Source of the DNA: a virus
Virus record (IMG/VR): IMGVR_UViG_3300035099_000181
Location: 37,071 to 101,070 of that record
Length of the DNA: 64,000 nt
Direction: 5' to 3' (one strand)
In this document: in pieces, positions 48,265-57,034 of the stretch
Numbering within the stretch: position 1 is the stretch's first letter
How the letters are laid out: every line of letters starts with the position of its first letter
Notes under the pieces: model-generated
Database searches by the model: none
Seen by the model: the letters and a program-made list of their open reading frames with translations, nothing else
What the model was told of the DNA's origin: nothing
Made by a program: the position numbers and the translations under genes

Positions 48265-50095
48265 CGCCCATGACGCTTCAGCCTCGCTGATGGTTGATGG
48301 CAAGATTGTGGCAGCAGCACAGGAAGAGAGGTTCACTGGACTGAAAGGCGATTACGGCTATCCAGAGAATGCTATTAATTTCTGCCTGAAGTCCGCTGGA
48401 ATAGAAGGTAGAGACATTGACACGGTGGCCTTGGCCTCGCATGGCTGGAACCCAATTTTGACCTACATCAAGCGCAACGCTAACTTTCAGGTAGATGACT
48501 GGATCATTGAGCAGGAGAAGTATTGGAGACCTAAGCTGTTCGGGAAGTTCCCTGACAAAAAGCCCGATTATTGGGAGCTGTTTGGCAAACGCAAGGATTT
48601 TGTGAAGGACAGGCATTATAACTTGCGCAGGCTGTGTAAGGGCTACATGGATCAAGGCGAGATGGAGAAGGTCAACAAGGCTAGGAAAAGCGTTATAGCC
48701 AAGAAATTAGGCATTCCTGATGACAAGATCCAGAACGCTACTCATGAGAAATGCCACAAGGCCTATGCCTTTTTTGGAGCATATGGGACTACAGGCCAGA
48801 CCGCATTGGTTCTGACTTCTGAGGGCATAGGGGACTACTCTAATGGGACAGTCTCCATTATGTCGGATCTTGCTTGCGACGAGAAGGCGAGGACGAGGGA
48901 TAACCATATTGGGCATATCTATAAGTACATCACGCTGCTCTTGGGGATGAGGCCAGACAGGGATGAGTATAAGACGATGGGGCTTGCACCTTATGCCTGC
49001 GAGCGAGAACTGAACAGAAGTTTCGAGATGTTCAAGGACGTCCTGAAGCTGGATGATTTGAATATTGTCTATGGGGAGAAGCCGAAGGATCTATACTTCC
49101 ATTTCCGAGAGGTGCTGCAAGGGCATAGATTCGACGGCATAGCGGGGGCTGTGCAGAGGTTCGCGGAAGTCCTGCTCTGCGAGTGGATCAAGAGGTGCGT
49201 AGAGAGATTCGATATACATAAGGTCTGCTTTTCTGGTGGCGTTGCCCAGAACGTCAAGGCGTGCAAGGCGATGTCCGAGGTGGAAGGGGTTGAGGATTTC
49301 CGCGTTATGCCCGCCTCCGGGGACGCCTCATTGTCGTTGGGCGCGTGCTATCATGCTGGGTGGCAGAGGGGATTGGATCTTCAGCCATTGACTGATGTTT
49401 ATCTTGGGCCTGATGTGCCAGAGGAGGATATAGAGAAGTCTTTCCGAGAATATGCCGATGAGAAATATTCAATTTCTAGGATAGCGGAATGCGATCTTCC
49501 GAAGATTGTTGCCTCTTGCCTGTCTCGTTACTTCATAGTAGCGCGGTGCTCCGGCAGGATGGAGTTTGGGCATAGAGCACTTGGCAACAGGTCGATACTG
49601 GCTCATCCGCGAGATATTAGGATAATCAGGAGGATCAACGAGGTCATAAAACGCAGAGATTATTGGATGCCTTTTGCACCAACCATCCTTGCGGATAATG
49701 AGAAGTACTACATCAAGAATCCGAAAAAGCTTGACGGGTCGTTTATGACGATGGCTTTTGACACTACCGCTACGGCGCAGAATTCCTTGATGGCAGCCAT
49801 TCATCCGGCGGATTATACTGTCAGGCCCCAAGTCCTTGGGCATGGGCAGAATCCAGAATATGAAAGGATCATAAGTGACTTCAGGAATGCTATTGGCATT
49901 TCAGCTATTCTTAATACTTCATTCAATCTGCATGGGGAGCCAATAGTCCTTGGGCCAAAAGAAGCGATGCGAACATTCAAGAACAGCAGCCTGGACGTTC
50001 TTGTCATGAACAACTGGATTGTGAAGAAGGAGCAGAAAGATGCCCATAACGCACGAGATTCGCAGCAAGGATTGGAAGACAGTTCGCGAGGTTAA
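48242..50095 (+). CDS. Carbamoyltransferase, NodU/CmcH/TobZ family
   Basis: 617 residues from ATG 48242; TTG 48236 is a poorer start. MIILGIHDAHDASASLMVDG and EERFTGLKGDYGYPENAI open the Kae1-like domain, with the later CFSGGVAQNVKACKAM and the C-terminal YrdC-like domain (RMEFGHRALGNRSILAHPRD, NTSFNLHGEPIV). The family transfers carbamoyl from carbamoyl phosphate to hydroxyls of sugars or antibiotics. Here it likely O-carbamoylates the glycan or its sugar nucleotide. Confidence 0.93.
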   Translation: MIILGIHDAHDASASLMVDGKIVAAAQEERFTGLKGDYGYPENAINFCLKSAGIEGRDIDTVALASHGWNPILTYIKRNANFQVDDWIIEQEKYWRPKLFGKFPDKKPDYWELFGKRKDFVKDRHYNLRRLCKGYMDQGEMEKVNKARKSVIAKKLGIPDDKIQNATHEKCHKAYAFFGAYGTTGQTALVLTSEGIGDYSNGTVSIMSDLACDEKARTRDNHIGHIYKYITLLLGMRPDRDEYKTMGLAPYACERELNRSFEMFKDVLKLDDLNIVYGEKPKDLYFHFREVLQGHRFDGIAGAVQRFAEVLLCEWIKRCVERFDIHKVCFSGGVAQNVKACKAMSEVEGVEDFRVMPASGDASLSLGACYHAGWQRGLDLQPLTDVYLGPDVPEEDIEKSFREYADEKYSISRIAECDLPKIVASCLSRYFIVARCSGRMEFGHRALGNRSILAHPRDIRIIRRINEVIKRRDYWMPFAPTILADNEKYYIKNPKKLDGSFMTMAFDTTATAQNSLMAAIHPADYTVRPQVLGHGQNPEYERIISDFRNAIGISAILNTSFNLHGEPIVLGPKEAMRTFKNSSLDVLVMNNWIVKKEQKDAHNARDSQQGLEDSSRG

Positions 50096-50294
50096 CTTGA
50101 CGCCAAGGCGGGCCATACGCTTGAACTGTCTTGAGTGCGTAGGACATTCTTATAAGGAGGCGGCGGAGTGTGTATCCCACTTGTGCCCTCTGTGGCCTTT
50201 CCGTCCTGGGCAGAGGATCGCCGTCCCTAAAAAGGGGCATTTCAATGCTCAGAAACAGTTCCAGAAGAAAAGTCAAGGGCAAGGTACAGGTTAA
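50040..50294 (+). CDS. Conserved Cys-motif phage protein, 84 aa
   Basis: Overlaps the end of the carbamoyltransferase gene by 56 bp. The core AIRLNCLECVGHSYKEAAEC, then LCPLWPFRPGQ, is a pattern I know from many phage genomes, in which paired Cys probably hold a zinc. Its function is not established. The last 60 bases before the next gene contain an alternative Arg-rich frame (50245-50358) that I regard as doubtful. Confidence 0.65.
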   Translation: MPITHEIRSKDWKTVREVNLTPRRAIRLNCLECVGHSYKEAAECVSHLCPLWPFRPGQRIAVPKKGHFNAQKQFQKKSQGQGTG

Positions 50295-50354
50295 CGCCTT
50301 GCATCGGAAATTTTGCTCTAAAGCCCATCCTACAAGCCCTTATAGGAGGAGAAA

Positions 50355-51737
50355 ATGAAAGGGGACAGACCTTCCAAGCTGCTTCTGCTCTACGTGAACC
50401 TTCCGAACGAGCCGTTCCCCGCGCTCGGCCCTGCTTTGCTGTCGTCTTACGCGAAGCGGGCAGGCGCGGATGTCAGGCTATTCGATACTATGTTCTATGA
50501 TATTGGCCTTGACGATGAGGTCGATAGGCAGAGAAGTGGACAGGTGGAGTCCGGAAGTAATATTTCTCTCAAGTCCTGGCATTCTCTCATAAGGGACTTC
50601 GAGGACTTGCTGAATGATTTTTGTCCTGATGTCGTGGGAGTCAGTTGTTGCGAGAATACCTTCAGGGCGAGCGCCACGATCCTTGATTCTGCCAACAAGT
50701 CAGTCGGGATACCGCACCTCATAGTCTATGGAGGGCCATTCGCTACTTTTGCTCCTGAGTTCATCCGGTCTCATTTCCGTTTTTCATCTGTTGGCATGGA
50801 ACCTTGTGTGTGTATCGGTGAAGGCGAGATCTTCATCGAGGGCCTGATGGGGACTTGCTTATTCCTAGAGGGGAAACAGGGCTTTCGGAATCTGATGGCG
50901 GGGCAGTCCTTTTGCTCTTCCTTGGTGGACCTTGATCATCTTGCGCTGCCTGATTTCCGTATCTATTCGGATGAGGCTATGAATAGGCCTATGGCGGGCA
51001 AGATGTATAAGATGCTTCCGATTGAGTTCTCACGGGGATGTCCTTATGCTTGTTCGTATTGCTCAGCTCCGTCCTATGCCCAAAAAATGAAAGGATGGTT
51101 CAGACAGGGGCATATGCCGCGTGCCTTGCGCGATGTGGCAGTGGGAATTGATTATCTTTTAGCAGAATATCTCTATTTTATATCAGAGTCGTTTCTTGCT
51201 CTTTCAGAAGATAACCTCGGTAGTTTTTGCGAGACTCACGAGACAGAGAATGGGAGTCTTCCCTTTTGGTTCAATACCCGACCTGAGACTGTTACTGAGG
51301 GGAAAATACGACTTGTTAAGGGCGCGGGTTGTCATCGCATATCCATGGGCATTGAGCATGGAAATGAGGAGTTCAGGAAGAAAATCCTGAACCGTCGCTA
51401 TACTAATGCAGAAGCAATCAAGGCAGCGAGAATCATAAGGGACGCGGGAATCCAGCTTTCTGTCAATAGCATGATAGGCTTCCCAGACGAGACAGAGGCT
51501 CTGATTATGGATACGGTAGAGCTGAATAGGCATATAGAGGCTGATAGCCATACGGTTTCTGTATTCCAGCCGTACAGGGGAACGGTGCTCAGGGACTACT
51601 GCATCGAGAAGGGCTACTATTCCAAGGATGCAATATGCGATGGCAAGTTCAGCGAGTCCCAGCTTTCCATGTCACAGTTCTCTAAGGAGAGGATCACAGA
51701 GTGGTACTTCAAGTTTAATGAGGAGATTCGGAAATGA
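50355..51737 (+). CDS. B12-binding-domain radical SAM protein (second)
   Basis: 460 residues. Cobalamin-like N-terminus (LLLLYVNLPNEPFPALGPAL, VVGVSCCENT, IVYGGPFATF, CIGEGE) and cluster motif CPYACSYC at about 231, then SMGIEHGNEEFRKKILNRRY, shared almost word for word with the 32910 paralogue. The two lie 17 kb apart inside the same sugar island, so they may act on successive carbons. ATG 50355 follows ATAGGAGGAGAAA and the stop overlaps the methyltransferase. Confidence 0.85.
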   Translation: MKGDRPSKLLLLYVNLPNEPFPALGPALLSSYAKRAGADVRLFDTMFYDIGLDDEVDRQRSGQVESGSNISLKSWHSLIRDFEDLLNDFCPDVVGVSCCENTFRASATILDSANKSVGIPHLIVYGGPFATFAPEFIRSHFRFSSVGMEPCVCIGEGEIFIEGLMGTCLFLEGKQGFRNLMAGQSFCSSLVDLDHLALPDFRIYSDEAMNRPMAGKMYKMLPIEFSRGCPYACSYCSAPSYAQKMKGWFRQGHMPRALRDVAVGIDYLLAEYLYFISESFLALSEDNLGSFCETHETENGSLPFWFNTRPETVTEGKIRLVKGAGCHRISMGIEHGNEEFRKKILNRRYTNAEAIKAARIIRDAGIQLSVNSMIGFPDETEALIMDTVELNRHIEADSHTVSVFQPYRGTVLRDYCIEKGYYSKDAICDGKFSESQLSMSQFSKERITEWYFKFNEEIRK

Positions 51738-52738
51738 GTGAAATGGAAAAGACAGTGATGACTTTGTTTGGCAATATCTTCTCGGGGTATTCCAAGGAAG
51801 GTATCGAAAGGACGATGGCTCCTATCTATACACGACTTGCCCTGAATAATATTCCTCTGTCTATTTTCAAGGATAAGATTTGCCTTGACGCGGGGTGCGG
51901 CAGTGGCAGGGCGTCAGCGATGATGGCCTTGGCTGGGGCGAAGAAGGTCATTTCTGTTGACTTGAGTTCGATCAATGTCGAGTCTGCGAGAAGGACGGCA
52001 GAGATGTTTGGTGTCTCGGACAGGATGGAAGTCCAACAGGGCAATGTTCTCAACTTGTGCTTCCCTTCCGATTATTTCGATGTCGTGTGGAGCAATGGCG
52101 TAGCCCACCATACGGATAACCCTTGGAAATGCATAGCTGAGGTTTGCCGCGTGCTGAAGGTGGGCGGATGGATGTGGCTTTATGTCTATGGCGACAAGGG
52201 GTTCTTCTGGTGGCTTGTTGACTGTTTGAAGTATTGGATAGCTGATATCAGCACGGACGAGGCTCTCAGATATTTTCCGCTTTGGAAGAGGCCAGAGGGC
52301 ACAGACTTCATGGACCTTATGTTCGCACCACAAGCCTTCAGGTTCAACTTCCCCGAGCTGTCTAATGGGCTGCCTTCTGGGTGCATTGCTCAGGAACTGA
52401 TGAAGGGGATGCTCTATGATTCTACTATGAGGGCTTTTCTTTTTAGGCAAGACTATAGCTATTTTGACGGTGCGGAGATAAGATGCAGGATTGACAAGAT
52501 GTGGCAAGGGGAGATGAGCTGCCATCTCACAGATAACGTGAAGTCGTCTTTTTTGGTAGACGAAAGGACGAGATGTGTCATGGAAGCTTTGCAGCATGTT
52601 GAGCTGGTGGCACAGAACAAGTATTACGGGAGACTCCTTATTGTCAAGAACATAGTCAAGGAGCTCCGCAGGAGGATGGCCTTGCTGGAGCCATTTGATT
52701 TTCAAGCGTTCGCTGATTTCATAAGGAATGAAGAATGA
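51734..52738 (+). CDS. SAM-dependent methyltransferase, 334 aa
   Basis: Class I fold: CLDAGCGSGRASAMMALAGA at about 53 (motif I), VISVDLS (motif II), VVWSNGVAHHTDNPWKCIAE and VLKVGGWMWLYVYG. The C-terminal half is helical and unassigned. Coupled by ATGA overlap to the B12 radical-SAM gene upstream and the cytidylyltransferase downstream, so probably an O- or N-methylation step for the sugar. Confidence 0.87.
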   Translation: MSEMEKTVMTLFGNIFSGYSKEGIERTMAPIYTRLALNNIPLSIFKDKICLDAGCGSGRASAMMALAGAKKVISVDLSSINVESARRTAEMFGVSDRMEVQQGNVLNLCFPSDYFDVVWSNGVAHHTDNPWKCIAEVCRVLKVGGWMWLYVYGDKGFFWWLVDCLKYWIADISTDEALRYFPLWKRPEGTDFMDLMFAPQAFRFNFPELSNGLPSGCIAQELMKGMLYDSTMRAFLFRQDYSYFDGAEIRCRIDKMWQGEMSCHLTDNVKSSFLVDERTRCVMEALQHVELVAQNKYYGRLLIVKNIVKELRRRMALLEPFDFQAFADFIRNEE

Positions 52739-53433
52739 GTGTCCTTATTCTTGTCCCAGTGAAAGAGGACAGCGCGCGACTGCCAAGAAAGAACCTGCTC
52801 CCGTTATGCAGTAAACCCTTGTTTTGGCACAGCCTGGGTACAGCAATGAAGGCATCCAAACGGATACGGGATTCCGAGGTCATGGTCGTCACGGAAAGCA
52901 AAGCTGTCATGGAAAGTCTTCACTTGTTCTCGGAAGATCTCACGCTCATGGACCAGGTCTTGCTGATGGAGAGGCCTTATTTCCTGTCCCAGGACCCGTA
53001 CCAGCTCAAGGATGTCGTGCTGTATGTGCTGAGCCAATCCGACTCCGGAAAATACACGGACTTGATTCTTGTCCAGTCTGTTTGTCCGTTGCTTGAGGCG
53101 GACGACATCGTGAATGCTCATACTATTTACAGGATGACAGGGAAGTCTGTCCGGTCAATTGTTAGAGGAAGCAGGAACTATTGGTACATGGCTAACGAGC
53201 AGATGGGGCTGATTCCTGTCAATTTTGTCAAGCAGGCTATTTCTTCAGCCATGACACTGTATGCGAGTGCTGGGGCCTTCATTATTGCTTCTGTCGGGCA
53301 GTTCCTTGAGGAAAAGACTTTCTTTCTGGAAGGGCAGGTAGGATATGTCTTGCCAGAAGAGAGGGCTGTTGACATTGACACACAACTTGATTTCGACTGT
53401 GCGGAATTCCTAATGAGGAGGAAGGCGCATTGA
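52735..53433 (+). CDS. CMP-sugar synthetase-like cytidylyltransferase (second)
   Basis: 232 residues. VLILVPVKEDSARLPRKNLL corresponds to the NeuA/KdsB nucleotide-binding signature, and LILVQSVCPLLEADDIVNA to the substrate region; ends in RAVDIDTQLDFDCAEFLM, typical of NeuA C-termini. It would activate the final nonulosonic acid as CMP-sugar. Overlaps both neighbours as ATGA. Confidence 0.82.
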   Translation: MSVLILVPVKEDSARLPRKNLLPLCSKPLFWHSLGTAMKASKRIRDSEVMVVTESKAVMESLHLFSEDLTLMDQVLLMERPYFLSQDPYQLKDVVLYVLSQSDSGKYTDLILVQSVCPLLEADDIVNAHTIYRMTGKSVRSIVRGSRNYWYMANEQMGLIPVNFVKQAISSAMTLYASAGAFIIASVGQFLEEKTFFLEGQVGYVLPEERAVDIDTQLDFDCAEFLMRRKAH

Positions 53434-54650
53434 ACAGGGTCTTGCAGGAGATATGCGATGTGTTCTGGCGAAGGAAGTTCGTCAAATATGACTTCTTTTG
53501 CGGGACGAATACTGTCGGGGAATGCTTTAGTTTGCTCTATCAGATTCTCTCTAGAAGAGAGTCATTGAATAGACTTACTGTAAGAGGGAATGCCTTTCGG
53601 AAGTATAGGTTTTTGGCATCTGATCTAATGCAGTGCTGCTATGTTTGGCCGTTCGCCTCTGGCAGGCATGCTTTATATGCGATCCTGAAGGCGATGGGCA
53701 TAGACCAGGGCGACGAGGTGATAGTTCAGGCGTTCACCTGTGTGGCTGTTCCAAATGCAGTTAGGTTTGCAGGAGCTGAGCCTGTTTATGTGGACATCTC
53801 CCCTAATTTCCGAAATACCTTTGGGATGGATCTGACCAATTTGGAATATCTTCTGACGGATAGGACCAAGGCAGTCATTGTTCAGCATACGTTTGGGGTC
53901 CCAGGTCGCATTAGGGAAGTCATGGAGATATGCAAACTGAGAGGAATCAAAGTTATCGAGGACTGCTCGCATTCTGTGGGTATAAGGCTTGATGGCAAGC
54001 CCTTGGGGAGCTTTGGGGACGCGGGGTTCTGGTCATCGGACCATACCAAGATGATTTCGACTTCTACAGGAGGAATGGCTTTCACAAATGATAGGGGGAT
54101 TGCTGAGGAGCTTTCCCTTATGGACAAGCCTTTACTTCCTAACTGGCGCGTGTGGCAGATTGTTCTGACATTCCTGGTGGAGGTTCTCTTGACACATCCG
54201 AGGGTCTACTGGTTTGGGGATCCCATCAGGAGATTGCTGGACAAGATGCGGATTCTCTATTTTTTTCGGGATGAGAATGATGAAGTAAGGCCTAAGCACT
54301 ATCCGTCAACTTTGTCCAATGCTCAGGCTTATATTGGCGTCAAGCAGTTGGAGAAGCTGGAGGAGAATTTGAAGCACAGAGAGGATCTGGCAAAGCAAAA
54401 AAAATATTGGCCTGAAGGAATCTTGAGGGAAGTGCGGGAAGTGAGAAATCCAGAATATTTCATCGCTAAGCATAGGAAATATGTCAGGGTGGGCAGATGG
54501 TTTGATTCTCCCGTGTTTGGCTGCAATGACTTAGCCAGGGTTGGGTATGTCTCGGGATCATGTCCTATAGCCGAATCTATCTGCAAAAGAATAATCAACT
54601 TTCCCAATCATCCAAGAATAAAGGAACAAGTATGGCTAAGTTCAACCTGA
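53430..54650 (+). CDS. DegT-family aminotransferase-like protein (second)
   Basis: 406 residues. PLP-fold points: YVWPFASGRHALYAILKAMG, GDEVIVQAFTCVAVPNAVRF, KVIEDCSHSVGIRLDGKPLG and SSDHTKMISTSTGGM with the likely Schiff-base Lys at about 210. A hydrophobic insertion follows (IVLTFLVEVLLTHPRVYWFG), unlike the first DegT gene. It either aminates another keto-sugar or acts as a relative with a different reaction. Confidence 0.82.
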   Translation: MNRVLQEICDVFWRRKFVKYDFFCGTNTVGECFSLLYQILSRRESLNRLTVRGNAFRKYRFLASDLMQCCYVWPFASGRHALYAILKAMGIDQGDEVIVQAFTCVAVPNAVRFAGAEPVYVDISPNFRNTFGMDLTNLEYLLTDRTKAVIVQHTFGVPGRIREVMEICKLRGIKVIEDCSHSVGIRLDGKPLGSFGDAGFWSSDHTKMISTSTGGMAFTNDRGIAEELSLMDKPLLPNWRVWQIVLTFLVEVLLTHPRVYWFGDPIRRLLDKMRILYFFRDENDEVRPKHYPSTLSNAQAYIGVKQLEKLEENLKHREDLAKQKKYWPEGILREVREVRNPEYFIAKHRKYVRVGRWFDSPVFGCNDLARVGYVSGSCPIAESICKRIINFPNHPRIKEQVWLSST

Positions 54651-54856
54651 ATCTACATGCGGAAGGGAATGACCTTTCCGAGGCTATTGAGGACCTGAAT
54701 AATCTCGTGGTTTTTCTGTCTGCCTTCAAGGATGAGGTCGAGAGCTACATGGAAGAGCATGGCAATTCCCTGTTTGAGAAGGAGATATGGGACAAAATAT
54801 CTGCCGATGTGTGCCGCAAGTCCGGGACTACGATAGATATGACGACTATCCAATAA
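54632..54856 (+). CDS. Hypothetical protein, 74 aa
   Basis: ATG 54632 follows AATAAAGGAACAAGT and overlaps the aminotransferase end by 19 bp. Acidic and helical (DLSEAIEDLNNLVVFLSAFK). No motif. It precedes the endolysin and may belong to either function. Confidence 0.55.
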   Translation: MAKFNLNLHAEGNDLSEAIEDLNNLVVFLSAFKDEVESYMEEHGNSLFEKEIWDKISADVCRKSGTTIDMTTIQ

Positions 54857-54875
54857 CAAAAGGTGAAAGAGGACG

Positions 54876-55535
54876 ATGGCTGACTATAGAAGATGCATTC
54901 CTGCTGTCCTGGACTCATTTGAGGGTGATTGGAGTTGTGATCCGGATGATCCAGGAGGCGAGACTTACAGGGGCATAGCACGAAAGTATCATCCGTCATT
55001 CCAAGGATGGAAGATCATTGGTGTGTGCAAAAACAGGCTTTTTTCTGGCTCTTTTCCTTCTTCCAGGGATCAGACTATCCTTTTGAATAGGGAACTTCGT
55101 AAGGATAATGATCTGCAAGAGCTGGTGGTTATGTATCTCAAGACCCAGTTTTGGGACAGGTTTTGTGGTGATGAGATTCCTTCTGACTACGTGGCGGAGG
55201 AGATGTTTGATGTCGCAATCAACATAGCTGGCGGAGTTCACAAGGCCGGGCTTTTTCTTCAGCAGGCGTTGAATCTCCTGAACAGGCAAATGACGTTATG
55301 GGAGGATATAGCGGAGGATGGGATTGTCGGGGACAAAGCTCTTTCTTGCCTTAAGGTGTGCCTTGCCAAGAAGGAGGACGAATACTACTTGATCGAGATA
55401 TTTAATCATTACCAGGCGGCGCATTACCTTCAGATTGCGAATCAGAATCCGAAGGCCGAGAAGTGGATACGCGGGCTTATTGACAGATGCAGCAGAAGGA
55501 AACTGTCAAGATATGATAGGGAGCCTTGGCCGTAA
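54876..55535 (+). CDS. Endolysin, GH108-type muramidase
   Basis: 219 residues. The N-terminal SFEGDWSCDPDDPGGETYRG matches the GH108 active-site motif (EGG...DPGG.T..G), in which the Glu is catalytic. The helical middle includes AEEMFDVAINIAGGVHKAGL, and the C-terminal part resembles the peptidoglycan-binding type-3 domain. It would cleave the glycan backbone of murein at lysis. No signal peptide, so a holin is needed; the best candidate is at 58413. Its presence fixes this as a phage genome. Confidence 0.88.
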   Translation: MADYRRCIPAVLDSFEGDWSCDPDDPGGETYRGIARKYHPSFQGWKIIGVCKNRLFSGSFPSSRDQTILLNRELRKDNDLQELVVMYLKTQFWDRFCGDEIPSDYVAEEMFDVAINIAGGVHKAGLFLQQALNLLNRQMTLWEDIAEDGIVGDKALSCLKVCLAKKEDEYYLIEIFNHYQAAHYLQIANQNPKAEKWIRGLIDRCSRRKLSRYDREPWP

Positions 55536-55584
55536 TATGCAGATAGCGATTGAATCAGCAAATAGAGAGGCGGGAGGAATAGGG

Positions 55585-56046
55585 ATGACATTTGACGAGC
55601 TGAGAGACAAGATCCTGGCATTGCTTAAGGATGAGCTGCTGCCGTTGATGGAGAAGAAGAGTCGGGACTATGGCGGGGAAGATTGTCTTTCCAACATGCA
55701 GGACTTTGGCTGGATTGGTGCGATGGTCCGAGTAGGCGACAAGTATAACAGGATTAAGAACTTTCTCAGGGCGGGGGAGTTTGTGGTAAAGGAGGAGGAT
55801 ATTGACGTCACTTTACAGGACTTGGCGAACTATGTCTTGCTGGCCTTGGTGTTAAGGAGAAGGGAAGATTGTCTTGAAGAGGTTCATCTTGAGCCTTTCC
55901 TTGTTGGACACACTGGATTCAAGCCTCTTAGGCCTGAGAAAATACTTGGAAACAGGACATCAGATCCTTTGCCACGAACAATGAGACAGTCAAGGACGTC
56001 AGATCCTTTGCCCGAAGATCCTATTGTTACGTGCAAGAATATTTGA
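55585..56046 (+). CDS. DUF1599-like nucleotide-modification-associated protein
   Basis: 153 residues from ATG 55585 after GGCGGGAGGAATAGGG; ATG 55537 is possible. The core KKSRDYGGEDCLSNMQDFGW, then RVGDKYNRIKNFLRAG and DVTLQDLANYVLLALVL is the all-helical pattern of phage DUF1599 (nucleotide modification associated domain 1) proteins, MazG-like in character. The C-terminal tail has an imperfect repeat RTSDPLP. It could act on modified nucleotides, but no partner modification enzymes are obvious. Confidence 0.65.
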   Translation: MTFDELRDKILALLKDELLPLMEKKSRDYGGEDCLSNMQDFGWIGAMVRVGDKYNRIKNFLRAGEFVVKEEDIDVTLQDLANYVLLALVLRRREDCLEEVHLEPFLVGHTGFKPLRPEKILGNRTSDPLPRTMRQSRTSDPLPEDPIVTCKNI

Positions 56047-56055
56047 GGAAGATAT

Positions 56056-56982
56056 ATGAATCCTAAAGTCATGGTTGCTGTTGTAAGCTACAATCACGAG
56101 TCCTTTATTGAGGATTTCATGCTGTCACTCAGACACCAGATCTATATGCAATGGGGCCTGATCTTCACAGATAACAAGTCCACTGATATGAGCCTTGAAA
56201 TTGCTAAGGACGAGATAAAAAGGCTGCCGCGAAGTAATAATATTATAGAAATATTGACTTGCGATGCTTCTCCATACCAGAAGCAAGGAATCTACAGTAG
56301 CTTGCCTCTTCCGCTTGGCATGATACGGCTTTTCCAGCTTCTTGCCACTCCTGATGAGTACAAGTACTTCTGCATAGTGGATGCAGATGATTGGTGGGCA
56401 CTCGATAAGTTGAAGAAGCAGGTTGATCTGTTTGAGAGCGATCCTGATCTCGGTGTCGTATTCTCGGATTGCTACTACGCGAGCCGGGCGGGCAAGGTCA
56501 GGCAGGCTGGGGACTATCCGGCATGGTTCGAGCTGAATGATAAGGAAGCCGTATCTTGGGATACATTTCACAGACGCTATCCTCCATTGATGAAAGATCC
56601 GTTTATCTCGCTCCTGACGCGGTACAACTTCGTGCCTTGTCCTTCGCTCATGTTCCGGACGGATAGGCTGAAGGAAGTTGTGCAGAGAAGGAACTTTTTC
56701 TATGCCGCCGCCGAGGATTATGATTGGATTTTAAGGATTACTGCGAAGTACAAGTGCGCTTATGTCCCGGAACCTTTGGCTTATCATCGGGTTCACGAGA
56801 GACAGAAGACGCGGATGGACAAGGTTGAATGCACCTGGGAAGAAATTGATGTTGTGCGAAAGGCTACAAATTTGCGTAGGCTGACTCGGGGCCAAAGGCA
56901 GGCAGCATATTGGCATTTGGTGTGGCTGTTCCTGAAGTTAATTTACAGGACTTGGGAGGCGAGGAATGCGAGAATTAGTTGA
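56056..56982 (+). CDS. Family 2 glycosyltransferase, 308 aa
   Basis: MVAVVSYNHESFIEDFMLSL, FTDNKSTDMS and the metal-binding YFCIVDADDWWALDKL (DADD) at about 110 define a GT-A fold of family 2. The middle VFSDCYYASR and the AAEDYDWILRI (ED) base region fit inverting transferases. No membrane segment. It likely adds a sugar to the surface glycan using one of the activated sugars made here. ATG 56056 follows TTGAGGAAGATAT. Confidence 0.9.
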   Translation: MNPKVMVAVVSYNHESFIEDFMLSLRHQIYMQWGLIFTDNKSTDMSLEIAKDEIKRLPRSNNIIEILTCDASPYQKQGIYSSLPLPLGMIRLFQLLATPDEYKYFCIVDADDWWALDKLKKQVDLFESDPDLGVVFSDCYYASRAGKVRQAGDYPAWFELNDKEAVSWDTFHRRYPPLMKDPFISLLTRYNFVPCPSLMFRTDRLKEVVQRRNFFYAAAEDYDWILRITAKYKCAYVPEPLAYHRVHERQKTRMDKVECTWEEIDVVRKATNLRRLTRGQRQAAYWHLVWLFLKLIYRTWEARNARIS

Positions 56983-57034
56983 GGCGTTGGTGACTTACGG
57001 GGAGTTAAGAAGGAAGATTAATGAGAGATTATAG
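56966..57034 (+). CDS. Possible 22-aa coupling peptide
   Basis: ATG 56966 after TGGGAGGCGAGGA opens MRELVEALVTYGELRRKINE and ends inside the next gene's first codons. It overlaps both neighbours, so it may couple their translation. Too short for other support. Confidence 0.3.
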   Translation: MRELVEALVTYGELRRKINERL

